From Firm-13 sp037143795 (GTDB taxonomy: Bacteria > Bacillota > Clostridia > Saccharofermentanales > Saccharofermentanaceae), in assembly GCA_037143795.1 (NCBI GenBank), contig JBAWXZ010000003.1, positions 62,001 to 126,000 of the forward strand: a stretch of 64,000 bases of DNA, read 5' to 3'. A program made the translations under genes and the position numbers. Shown here piece by piece: positions 36,501-44,855 of this stretch. How positions within the stretch are numbered: position 1 is the stretch's first letter; the number at the start of each line of letters is the position of its first letter. The notes under the pieces are model-generated. The model did no database searches and was not told where the DNA came from. It saw only the letters and a program-made list of their open reading frames with translations.

Positions 36501-37217
36501 ATGTATGGTGTCGACGCATTTACAGAATGGGAAGCACTTATGAAAAAGAGAAAAGAAGCAGAGAATAAGAAATTTGAGAAAAAGGATTATTTAAATTCCT
36601 TTGCACAAGTTGTATCTCAAGAAAAGATACAAAGTTCTGCTTGCGAAATAACTGGAAATAACGAATGGAGTAATGGGCTAGACAATAGTCAGGCAGAGTT
36701 AATTCGCAGAAAAGCTGAAAATAATTTAGAAAAAATGGAAGATATCCAAGAAAAAGTAGTTGAGAGAAAGGTTGTTGATCGGTCATCGGCCGAGAGTGAA
36801 GAAGCAAAGAATTTTCTTAATGCCGAGTATGATGGACAATGCCAACTTTGTGGAGTCAAAATACCAACACAAAAGGGAACAAACTACTTCAATACATATC
36901 GATTTATAAAACCAAAAGAGGGAAAGGCATACTCAAATCATTATTCGAATGTTTTATGCTTGTGCCCAAACTGTTTTGTCAGAATTGGCGCAGGACCGCA
37001 ACCAAATGATATAAAAAATATACTTAATTATGCTGGTAAATTAATACATAACGATTTGCTGGAACAAGAAGTTCCTGAATTTAAAAAGGATATGTATGTT
37101 GTACCGATTTTGCTTTCAGGAACGAAAAAAAATATACATTTTACGAAAAGACATTTCAACAATTTGGCAGTGGTTTATAAGGAACTTGCGGCTGAAAAAA
37201 TAAATGAAAAAGTTTAG
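33543..37217 (+). CDS. sacsin-like GHKL ATPase with C-terminal zinc ribbon
   Basis: A 1224-residue protein. The N-terminal ATP-binding GHKL domain has EILQNAEDAGA (N-box, Asn48) and GKFGIGFKS (G2 box, about 99-107), as in sacsin and Hsp90-like proteins, with HDGREF near 71. A long helical middle of unknown fold follows. The C-terminus carries CQLCGVKI and LCLCPNCF Cys pairs (about 1101 and 1141), a zinc ribbon or HNH-like knuckle. No signal peptide. It is translationally coupled to the SNF2 helicase, so the pair may form a DNA-sensing remodelling complex. It has no close named family here. Confidence 0.8.
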   Translation: MIDKEFEKLVERRKNWLKADLENGFNTFQIIANLYSEPTHFVYEILQNAEDAGATNVKFCLYFDKLEIFHDGREFTLRDVDSITAIAKSTKSDNVNAVGKFGIGFKSVFAISAQPQIVTRNYIFRIDNYIMPQLGSLNGSVEKYLGEYTTKIILPFKNEKYSQIEIYEMLSLKINKLEPETLLFLKNIQCIKVSNQVQDKVSVEYDEKLYHKEKTKCIGSQEICISNSNKHQKYEDEENIILYAGNSSEKWKVFRNVISDSSNREYCIEIAYKIDTDSSGNENVQYLKSAKMAVMFMTEKITNLGFVIQGPFKTTPARDNVPPDDPWNQFVMQKIGDLTVMSMIRMRDLGKLDRNFLSVMPVNSEYFIGRSIKEAIALPVFEAVKTALSKESLIPTQTTVNPYVNVKQALLPNTAKLSRLVSNEQLNDLIQKNMFWVDPEITENKAQTRELYYYFRDQLKIEIYTDEKFAKNFETDRFIKKQTDEWIIQFYNYLADNITTYFKKPYVNYYCSVQKITPGPFFNARIAKLTDNSFVRFFKDNIDATPQVSLPGEFENVSNTIKRVFASNKDAIRLFTGLELKEFVLFDEVMQNVLPRYINCKAINDRNIDYSDHKKIAKMLSTGTSTQVAMLLDKIKTTKLFYGQLLSDESSVIASTLQYGIIVKNSLLNRVDGDRIDTIRRLTNTKVVILDSSYSKIYTIEQFKQMGILYKPSDTEITLKIILPNYLVSAKCVLDKDAVKKNTSDILFIINTLKILQNSVEELNTIKSAPIIITDTGKNLVQWSSLKETYARTPDLIEYFKGNTAIHFLSEHYKKFDSDAYKAIEQACNKFPKLICSEFPNSKYYQKGFTYDCVIEGMRECFEKSVSKSSSIFIWNYLVSIVDKLLFSGVIERANDRAFKGSGYVSETIDSQFYQIAKQAKWLYTNENKRYHPSQISIDSFCDGYDVRSSKAKLLISQLNIQATSVRSEAISHLSSIEQKAIEMVAMYGVDAFTEWEALMKKRKEAENKKFEKKDYLNSFAQVVSQEKIQSSACEITGNNEWSNGLDNSQAELIRRKAENNLEKMEDIQEKVVERKVVDRSSAESEEAKNFLNAEYDGQCQLCGVKIPTQKGTNYFNTYRFIKPKEGKAYSNHYSNVLCLCPNCFVRIGAGPQPNDIKNILNYAGKLIHNDLLEQEVPEFKKDMYVVPILLSGTKKNIHFTKRHFNNLAVVYKELAAEKINEKV

Positions 37218-37264
37218 CACAGAAGAAAGCAGTTTGCTTTGAAAATGGATCAAAGGAGACCCCC

Positions 37265-38425
37265 ATGCAACTTGGATGGATTGATTTTTCAAGAGAAGAA
37301 CGAAACAAGGTTCTGGCTGCTTTACAACTGCTTGGCGAGCATTTGGCATTGGATGAACTTGGGATTGGCTATATACGTGATGCGTATGCAGATATTCTGT
37401 TTCCGGGTATTTCTACAATCCAGACGAGAGCGAAGTATTTCGTGTTGATTCCATATATTTTTGGGAAAGCGGAAAAGGAGAAATTCACCAGGGGCAGGGA
37501 GGTCATGGATTGGGTCAATCGTTATCAGGACAAGCTCGTTCCGACATTGATTGAAAATAGCGAACTAAAAGCAAATGGCATTATCGGACGAGAGGCTTTG
37601 CGGCAAAAAAGGACGGTCAAAAACAAACCAACAAGTATCTACTGGGGCGGCCTTCGCACTTTTGAGATTGTCAGGAACAGCGGGCTTTCGTTAAGCCAAG
37701 CATGCCAGATTTCTTTTGAAAAGTCGCAAAAGCGAAAAGAAACTGAACTGTTGGATGGTGACGAGGCATACGATGATAAGACTGCAAATCAAGGTGATCA
37801 AGTGATTTTTTCGCCCATTTTACCGGGTTATGATCTTGAGAATGCAACAGGAATTGAGCTAACCAGAGATGAGGCGCAATTCCTGTACGGTAAAATCACA
37901 ACAGCAAGTAAGACAAAAAATACCCTGATGGCTTTCATGCTCAAAGAAAAGAAGCATTATAGTGGTTTTTTTGAAATTGATACTGAAATTCTTCCTCCGC
38001 AAATTAAGCAGGACTATCTTCTTTCGAGAAGTTTTGCTGATTTTATTGAAGGTGCCCATTTACGATATAATGTGATTTATTCTGGCGGGGAAGATCCCGA
38101 CATGAAGAGGGGATTTGAAGACTGGAGGACTGGCTTCGATTTCGAAAAATTTGATGCAGATGCAGTCTATCAGCGTATTAATTGTCCCAAAGAAACAAAA
38201 TCATTTTGTGAGAATTTTGCTGAATTGATCCAGTCGGGAGACATGGAATCGGTCGATGAATTATTGGTTGCAAGAGAAAAGAATGTGAAGCAAGACCGAT
38301 CCAAGCTTAGAAAGCCGGCCGATTTCCATTACAAAGCAGTTCATGAATATAAGTTGGATTTCCGTTTTTTCCGAGCAAGTGTGATTATGGATGACATTTT
38401 GCGTGGATTGGGGGAGAACGTATGA
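37265..38425 (+). CDS. DUF6361 family protein
   Basis: A 386-residue protein of the DUF6361 type. The start FSREERNKVLAALQLLG, the GISTIQTRAKYFVLIPYI segment and IYWGGLRTFEIVRNSGLSLSQ are family-like. Role unknown, but it accompanies helicase and PLD genes in predicted defence clusters. GGAG in AAAGGAGAC precedes the ATG 47 bases after the ATPase stop, so it probably continues the operon. It overlaps the PLD gene by ATGA. Confidence 0.75.
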   Translation: MQLGWIDFSREERNKVLAALQLLGEHLALDELGIGYIRDAYADILFPGISTIQTRAKYFVLIPYIFGKAEKEKFTRGREVMDWVNRYQDKLVPTLIENSELKANGIIGREALRQKRTVKNKPTSIYWGGLRTFEIVRNSGLSLSQACQISFEKSQKRKETELLDGDEAYDDKTANQGDQVIFSPILPGYDLENATGIELTRDEAQFLYGKITTASKTKNTLMAFMLKEKKHYSGFFEIDTEILPPQIKQDYLLSRSFADFIEGAHLRYNVIYSGGEDPDMKRGFEDWRTGFDFEKFDADAVYQRINCPKETKSFCENFAELIQSGDMESVDELLVAREKNVKQDRSKLRKPADFHYKAVHEYKLDFRFFRASVIMDDILRGLGENV

Positions 38426-40149
38426 GACAGTCAATGTTTGACACGGCCAATAATCGTTTGGATTATGGAGACCTTCTTCAGCCGGATATTGATCATCCAG
38501 GAGAGGATTGGAAGCTCGAGTTTGCAGTCGGCTTTACATATTCTCTGGATCTCGAGGCGCTTCTTGGGGTTCCAATCTCGCTTGGGTTGATGGATGAGAT
38601 GGATACATCGCTTCGGGATAATCCATATTATGTACTGGAAGCGATTCGCAAAAGCAGCGATAAAATTGCGATTTTTTGTAATGCGGGCGGTATTTCACTT
38701 CCTCAAAGTATAAGAAGCATCTATACCTTACTTGAGAACAGTGTGTTTGAAGTCAAACTTCCCAATAAGCAGAATTTCCATCCAAAGATGTGGTTCATAA
38801 AATACAACAGTCATGAAAAGTCTTATATAAAGCTCATTGTTTTGAGTCGGAATCTCACTTTTGACAGTAGCTTGGATTATTCTTTCGAGATGACGGGTGT
38901 AGTAGGGCGAGCGAAACGATTGAAGAACCAGCCGCTTAGCGATATGCTCATGTTCGCATCAGAATTCAGCAACAAAGCAAAGAAAGAGAAAATTCTCAGT
39001 CTCGCCAAAGACGTGCTCAATGTAAAGCAGTTCGAAATAGAAAGTCCCTTTGAAGAATATACATTTCTACCACTAGGGATACCTGCATACGATAAAAGCA
39101 ATACCGGTCTTTTTGAGGGCAACCGTGATGTTATTGTTGTCTCTCCATTTTTGAGTGATGATATCGTAAAAGAGATCACAAAAGTGAACGGGCGAAAAAC
39201 TCTTATCACACGCAAAGTGTCGCTTAACAAATGTGCACTGGAAGCTTTTAACCAATCTTATATTACAAAGGAAGTTCTTGTGGACAATGAACTTGCTTCG
39301 AAACATGACATTCATGCCAAGTTGTATTTTACTTCCGGGACTGCTGGAAACCATCTTTATATAGGCTCTGCAAATGCTTCACATAATGCGTTCTTTAATA
39401 ATGTCGAGTTCCTGATTATGCTTAAGTATGCACCACGGCAGGCAAGTTATGATCAAATTTTAAATGACCTGATTCCAAAAGATAATTGCCCCTTTGAGGA
39501 GATTACGACTACCTCGGAAATACTTCCCGCCGAAAAGGATAAAGCGCTGGACGATGCACTTAAGGAGGCTGTCTGGGGCATTAGAGGCGCAAGAGTAATA
39601 GAAGAAGGAGATCGATATGACATTGAACTTCGAACGATAAACATTGCTTCGAAGATTTTGGTAAGAATAGCTCCACTTCAAAAATCTTATGCTTTAGTAC
39701 CTTTGGGAAAAATAACATTACTTCAGCAATTGCTTCTTAAGGAACTTAGCCAGTTTTACATTTTGGAGGCAGAAGGTAAAAAGATTGTTGTCAAAATTGA
39801 GACTTCAAAAATTCCGCTTGCCCGGGATGAAGCGATATATAAAGGTATTATCAGCACGAAGTCCGACTTCATGTCATACCTCTCCATGTTGCTTTCCGAG
39901 AACTATGTTCAGACTGCATTAGAGCAGGAAGAAGAGGTCCGAATCATCATGGCTGGTATGGGCGATCAAATAGTAGACAGGCCGGTTTCCGGAATTTATG
40001 AAAAACTTCTGAAAGTAATGGTTCAGGATCCCGATAAACTTAAGGCTATTGCTGATGTAATGAAAAAGATTGATCCGGAAGTTATCGGGGACGATTTCAG
40101 GAACATGTACAAATATTTTGAATTGGCAACAAGGAGGCTTCGTAAATGA
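38422..40149 (+). CDS. phospholipase D-family nuclease-like protein
   Basis: A 575-residue protein with two HxK motifs: FHPKMWFIKY near 121 followed by LSRNLTFDS, and IHAKLYFTSG near 297 followed by GSANASHNAFF. These are the paired HKD catalytic halves of PLD nucleases such as Nuc/BfiI. The middle part is unassigned and the C-terminus is helical. It likely cuts DNA or processes an attached nucleic acid. It overlaps the genes on either side by ATGA, so expression of DUF6361, PLD and helicase is stoichiometric. Confidence 0.85.
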   Translation: MRQSMFDTANNRLDYGDLLQPDIDHPGEDWKLEFAVGFTYSLDLEALLGVPISLGLMDEMDTSLRDNPYYVLEAIRKSSDKIAIFCNAGGISLPQSIRSIYTLLENSVFEVKLPNKQNFHPKMWFIKYNSHEKSYIKLIVLSRNLTFDSSLDYSFEMTGVVGRAKRLKNQPLSDMLMFASEFSNKAKKEKILSLAKDVLNVKQFEIESPFEEYTFLPLGIPAYDKSNTGLFEGNRDVIVVSPFLSDDIVKEITKVNGRKTLITRKVSLNKCALEAFNQSYITKEVLVDNELASKHDIHAKLYFTSGTAGNHLYIGSANASHNAFFNNVEFLIMLKYAPRQASYDQILNDLIPKDNCPFEEITTTSEILPAEKDKALDDALKEAVWGIRGARVIEEGDRYDIELRTINIASKILVRIAPLQKSYALVPLGKITLLQQLLLKELSQFYILEAEGKKIVVKIETSKIPLARDEAIYKGIISTKSDFMSYLSMLLSENYVQTALEQEEEVRIIMAGMGDQIVDRPVSGIYEKLLKVMVQDPDKLKAIADVMKKIDPEVIGDDFRNMYKYFELATRRLRK

Positions 40150-43091
40150 TATCAATGGATTTTCAGGAGGCAACTGCCGAACGAATATTGGAAGTTTACA
40201 GAAAACTGGGGCAGAACCGGGTGCTTTTAGCAGACGAAGTGGGTTTGGGAAAGACAATAATTGCCAAATTGGTAATAAAGAAAGTAGGCCAGTGGCATAA
40301 AGAAGAAAAACATGATGATCATTTTAAGGTGATTTATATCTGCTCCAATATTAACATTGCGAATCAAAATGCAAAGAAACTCGGGATAAAAGATACTTTG
40401 AATGTATCGGAAAGCCGGCTTTCAATGCAACACCTGAAGATATACCAGACAAAAGGCCTGGACCATGAATACGAACAGCTAATTCCAATGACTCCAGCAA
40501 CTTCATTCACTATGACCTCCGGTTGTGGCAACAAGGAAGAACGTGCACTCATGTATGTGCACCTATTGAATCTTCCCTGCTTCTCTGATATTAGAAATCA
40601 ACTCTCCTTATTGATGGCATACGAAGCACAGAAATATTGGAAAGAAACAGTTGAGGATTATAAAGAAAAAGTTAAGCTATGTAACACCAATGGTAGCAAT
40701 TACAAAACCGCTATGAAAGAGATACTTACAAATGCATTAACGCCTGCATTCATCGAAGAAATAAGAGCCAATTGTTTGTCTTCTTCCGACAAGAAGAGTG
40801 ACAACCGTATGATCATCAACAAGCTCAGAAAAATATTTGCACAAATAAGCTTGGATGAATTGGATCCCGATCTTGTGATTATGGATGAATTCCAACGATT
40901 CAAGGATTTGATCACACCTTCGGATGACGAACAGGGAATGTTGTCCAGGCAATTTTTATCGGATCCTTCGAGAAAAGTTCTCCTGCTATCGGCAACACCC
41001 TATAAACCGTATTCTACGTTAGAGGAGATCAGCCAGGCTGATGGCGAAGACCATTATAAAGAATTCATGGAAGTTATGGATTTCATCTTTTATGATAATG
41101 AAAAGAAAATTGAGTTTAAGGAAGTATGGCGTGACTATTCGGAATCGTTAAGCGAACTCGATGCGAAGGACTTAACATTACTTGTAGCACACAAGTTAAT
41201 TGCTGAGAATGCGATGTATGAAGGCGTATGCAGAACGGAGAGGTTCAGCACAGGCATAATCGATGATAGCCAGGCAACGGAGGTACAGATATCGGAAAAG
41301 GATATCCTTTCTTTCTGCGAAGCACAGTCATTACTTGATAAAATAAATGAAGTCAGCAAAAAGAAATTAAAGAATCACAATATTCCAATGGATTATATTA
41401 AATCATCCCCGTATCTGCTGTCCTTCATGGAAAATTATCAACTCAAAAAAGAAATTGAAGACTATTTTGATGGAACTAAAAAGTATGAAATGCTTAAATC
41501 CCTTAAGCACCAAACACTTCTTCTAAAAAAGGACATGATACAGACGTACAAGGAAATACCTTCGAATAATGCCAGACTCGAGAAACTTAAAGAAACAGTA
41601 TTTGCGGATAGAAAAAACGATGTTGATAAATTGCTCTGGGTCCCTGCATCCAGGCCATACTATCGCACAATAAGTGTGTTTGACAAAAATAAGAATTTCT
41701 CGAAGGTACTGGTCTTTTCTTCCTGGGAAATGGTACCTCGTATGATTGCAGCCATGCTCTCCTATGAAGCAGAACAACGGACGATAGGGGCACTCTATAT
41801 CAAGGAATTTATCAAGCGAGGAAAAGGTTATTTTACAGCAAAGGATGAAAATCGTTATGGTACAGCCAGACTAAAAAAAGAAGCGGCAGAGCTTGTAACG
41901 TATCCATCAAAGTTCCTTGCCGATCTTTATAACCCTCTGAAATATATGGATCAGGATATTGGAAGTATCCTACGTGCCATAAAGCAGACTATTCAAGTTC
42001 GTATCGATGAAATATCTGGCCAATTCGAAATAGAAGAACGTGGATCAGCTGGCGCAAAAGTGATGCTCGACTTGTTGGAAATTCTCGATGGAAATACGAA
42101 GATATCCATACAAAGCATACCCGAAGATGCTGCAGAAAGACTGGCCCTTATGGCTATTGGCTCACCCGGAGTCTGCGCAAAGCGTCTACTCATAGATGCA
42201 GGTTTCGCAAAACTTCTTGCTGAGAAATTCGTTGCCCTATTCAATAAACCGGAAAGTGCAGCTATCCTGGATCTGCTTTATGGAAAAAGTGAAGATACAT
42301 ACTATGAGAACGTATTTAAGTATTGCGTCGACGGCAATATGCAGGCGATGCTCGATGAATACGCACATATCCTGGATGAACATAGAACTGCACTTTTTAA
42401 TGATATGACCGAGGGATTTGCAGATACTTCATCCGTTCAAGTAGATACAATTGAATCCTTTATTGAAGGAATCGATAAGCCGCGTATCCGTACACACTTT
42501 GCTGTTGGTTATTTCAACTCAGTGGCAAGTGACAAGAACGTACAACGAACCGCCAACATACGTAAAGCATTTAATTCACCCTTCCGGCCCTTTGTCCTTG
42601 CGACCACTTCCATTGGTCAAGAAGGCCTCGACTTCCATTTCTACTGCCGCAAAATCATGCACTGGAACACACCTTCAAATCCAGTCGATCTTGAACAACG
42701 TGAAGGCCGCATCAATCGTTACAAGTGCCTTGCTGTCAGGCAAAACATTGCCGCTAAATACAAAGACGAATACACATGGAAGGGCATGTTCAAAAAAGCA
42801 TCCGAGTTAGAAAAAGGCGAACACTCCGATCTAGTACCTTATTGGTGTCTGACCGATACTGCGAATTCTGCTGTTAAAATCGAGAGAATCATACCCATGT
42901 ATCCCCTGAGTCAGGATCGCGTGCGGTACGAACGTCTTATCAAAATTCTCTCCTTATATCGACTAACACTCGGCCAACCAAGACAGGAAGAATTAGTCGA
43001 AGCCCTGATCAAAGAGAAAATCGATCAAATTGGGGATCAACTTTATATCAATTTGAGCCCGATTAGGAAGATTATAAAAAAACACGTCTAA
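40146..43091 (+). CDS. SF2 helicase, defence island gene 5
   Basis: A 981-residue SNF2-like helicase. Walker A is DEVGLGKTIIAK (about 29), the Walker B box reads IMDEFQRF (DEFQ instead of DEAH, about 245), LLLSATPYKP is motif III (about 281), and motif VI EQREGRINRYK lies near 850. Starts with ATGATATCA overlapping the PLD stop. It presumably powers the DUF6361-PLD complex on DNA. The DEFQ variant is odd but preserves the catalytic DE pair. Confidence 0.85.
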   Translation: MISMDFQEATAERILEVYRKLGQNRVLLADEVGLGKTIIAKLVIKKVGQWHKEEKHDDHFKVIYICSNINIANQNAKKLGIKDTLNVSESRLSMQHLKIYQTKGLDHEYEQLIPMTPATSFTMTSGCGNKEERALMYVHLLNLPCFSDIRNQLSLLMAYEAQKYWKETVEDYKEKVKLCNTNGSNYKTAMKEILTNALTPAFIEEIRANCLSSSDKKSDNRMIINKLRKIFAQISLDELDPDLVIMDEFQRFKDLITPSDDEQGMLSRQFLSDPSRKVLLLSATPYKPYSTLEEISQADGEDHYKEFMEVMDFIFYDNEKKIEFKEVWRDYSESLSELDAKDLTLLVAHKLIAENAMYEGVCRTERFSTGIIDDSQATEVQISEKDILSFCEAQSLLDKINEVSKKKLKNHNIPMDYIKSSPYLLSFMENYQLKKEIEDYFDGTKKYEMLKSLKHQTLLLKKDMIQTYKEIPSNNARLEKLKETVFADRKNDVDKLLWVPASRPYYRTISVFDKNKNFSKVLVFSSWEMVPRMIAAMLSYEAEQRTIGALYIKEFIKRGKGYFTAKDENRYGTARLKKEAAELVTYPSKFLADLYNPLKYMDQDIGSILRAIKQTIQVRIDEISGQFEIEERGSAGAKVMLDLLEILDGNTKISIQSIPEDAAERLALMAIGSPGVCAKRLLIDAGFAKLLAEKFVALFNKPESAAILDLLYGKSEDTYYENVFKYCVDGNMQAMLDEYAHILDEHRTALFNDMTEGFADTSSVQVDTIESFIEGIDKPRIRTHFAVGYFNSVASDKNVQRTANIRKAFNSPFRPFVLATTSIGQEGLDFHFYCRKIMHWNTPSNPVDLEQREGRINRYKCLAVRQNIAAKYKDEYTWKGMFKKASELEKGEHSDLVPYWCLTDTANSAVKIERIIPMYPLSQDRVRYERLIKILSLYRLTLGQPRQEELVEALIKEKIDQIGDQLYINLSPIRKIIKKHV

Positions 43092-43114
43092 TCATCTTTC
43101 AAGGAGGTCTTTTC

Positions 43115-43672
43115 ATGTCATACCAGCGTCCTAAAAGCAACATTAGTATGTCGAAGCCAGAGAAAGTGAATTTGATGGCTGAATATATTACGTACTATGA
43201 AGGTATCGTAAATACAGGTAGCGTAGATGCACTCAATGTCAAAATACCCAGAGAAGCCTTTGCCGAAATATTGGACAGCATCGGAGAAACACTTAACCAA
43301 GCCGCTCTAAAAATGTCAGAAGATGATGGACCCGTAAAAGACTTTCTGAAAGCAAATCCATTGCCTCCGAACATGAAGGATCTGCTTCCAGATGACTTCC
43401 GGGTATTTTCATTACTACTAAATTCATTGAAGCAGTGGGTATCGGCAGAATCGGCAGCAACAGATAGATATTTGCTCGGAGTCACAGCACGCGCGACCTG
43501 CAGGGCTGCTACTAAAAAATGTATTGTAACTGGTCAAGATCTGGGCGACGATGCAGAACTCCATCATCCAGTCAGAGATGGACGACCACCAATTCTGATT
43601 AGCAAAGAAGGGCATAGTATTATTGAAGGACAGGTTAAGAGTAATAAATCAATAACAAACTTTACTTCATGA
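43115..43672 (+). CDS. small island protein with HNH-like C-terminus
   Basis: A 185-residue protein preceded by AAGGAGG. The N-terminal two-thirds is helical and unassigned (EAFAEILDSIGETLNQAALK). The C-terminus has CIVTGQDLGDDAELHHPVRDGRPP (Cys then His-His-x-Val/Arg-Asp), which resembles a degenerate HNH/zinc nuclease knuckle; the second Cys pair is missing, so activity is doubtful. It is located 24 bases after the helicase and 40 before the HNH gene in the same operon. Function is not recognised. Confidence 0.6.
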   Translation: MSYQRPKSNISMSKPEKVNLMAEYITYYEGIVNTGSVDALNVKIPREAFAEILDSIGETLNQAALKMSEDDGPVKDFLKANPLPPNMKDLLPDDFRVFSLLLNSLKQWVSAESAATDRYLLGVTARATCRAATKKCIVTGQDLGDDAELHHPVRDGRPPILISKEGHSIIEGQVKSNKSITNFTS

Positions 43673-43711
43673 ACGTGTTCCAATAAAGAAAAAACATGGA
43701 AAGGTACCAGT

Positions 43712-44560
43712 ATGGAAACCACAGAAAACTATGTTTACAAGAAGGAAGTTGATTGGTCTTTACTGACTGATGGAATTGCTATACCTTTTGAAAACCAAGT
43801 AATCTTTGGCCGAAATATGGGGAAATTTCTTTCAAGAGGTGAATCAAGAGAGATCAAATTATTTCTTGACGGGAAAAATTATACGGCAAGGGTCAACAAT
43901 CTGAATTTTGCATCAAAATTTAATAGGACAAAGGACACGCTTCAAATTCGTTATTCTCCAAATGGAGATTTGGCAAATGCGTTGAAAATTATTTATGCAA
44001 AGAGCTATCAATTCCTTATTGAAAAGAGAAGTTGTCGAGATCCCAAAGATAGAAGCATGATCAAATTGCCTGAGGATCTTAAGGAATACCTCGCGATATA
44101 CACGACTGAATACGAAGACTCCTATGTGCTGGAAACAATTGTTTCTGATGACATTTATGAACTCAAGAAAATTGTAAGCAATAGATCAGAATACTTTATG
44201 GAAGCAGATTTCAATTATGATATAAAAGATAACAGCGCAAGTATTTTTGAAAGTCCGAGAGTCCTTAAAATACGAAAACTCAATAGGAAAATCGGAGACA
44301 ATCTCAAATTATTATATGAGTATCATTGCCAGATTTGCGGAGGCAAAATTGGAGAGGAATATGGGGCTTGCGTTACAGAGGCGCACCATATCGACTATTT
44401 TGTAAGCAGCTTGAATAACGATTCACAAAATCAACTTATCGTATGTCCAAATCACCACTGCATCATTCATGATGTAAATCCAGTGTTTGACAGAAGACGA
44501 AAACTATATATATATCCAAATGGATTTAAAGAAGGGCTGAAGTTAAATGAGCATTTGTAA
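43712..44560 (+). CDS. HNH endonuclease
   Basis: A 282-residue protein. The C-terminal HNH domain has CQICGGKI (metal Cys pair, about 208), AHHIDYF (His-His, about 226) and a second Cys-x2-His: VCPNHHCIIHD (about 247). The N-terminal 180 residues are unassigned and may bind DNA. It is the last gene of the island operon and would be the cutting component beside the PLD protein. ATG at 43712. Confidence 0.82.
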   Translation: METTENYVYKKEVDWSLLTDGIAIPFENQVIFGRNMGKFLSRGESREIKLFLDGKNYTARVNNLNFASKFNRTKDTLQIRYSPNGDLANALKIIYAKSYQFLIEKRSCRDPKDRSMIKLPEDLKEYLAIYTTEYEDSYVLETIVSDDIYELKKIVSNRSEYFMEADFNYDIKDNSASIFESPRVLKIRKLNRKIGDNLKLLYEYHCQICGGKIGEEYGACVTEAHHIDYFVSSLNNDSQNQLIVCPNHHCIIHDVNPVFDRRRKLYIYPNGFKEGLKLNEHL

Positions 44561-44755
44561 GATAAAGAAGTGCAAATTTATAGCATTGATAAATATGGAC
44601 TTTCATGCAAGACGTAACTGCAGCTGTGATTTTTAACTGCGAAGAGGGGTGATAGCTGATTACGAGATCAGTTAGTAGCACCGTTCAATTCAATATTTTT
44701 GACTTCTTTTCAATTTGAAACGTAAATCATTTATATAATTACAAATCAGAACAAG

Positions 44756-44782
44756 TTGCAATGATATTAATGGTATTATAAT
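44756..44782 (+). promoter_or_regulatory. weak promoter before the helicase-LexA fusion gene
   Basis: TTGCAA (44756-44761) and TATAAT (44777-44782) are 15 bases apart, which is short. The 295-base gap (44561-44855) is AT-rich, contains no other gene, and separates this unit from the preceding operon. Confidence 0.35.
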
Positions 44783-44855
44783 ATTTACATATTATTCAAC
44801 ATTCCTGATTAGTATATTTGTATGAATTGTGCGAGCTTTTTAGTGAGGTGGCAGA

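Noticed and set aside
30397..44560. assignment to DISARM or Dpd
   Set aside because: No methyltransferase, DUF1998 or DpdA-like gene is in the operon, so only the helicase and PLD parts are shared.
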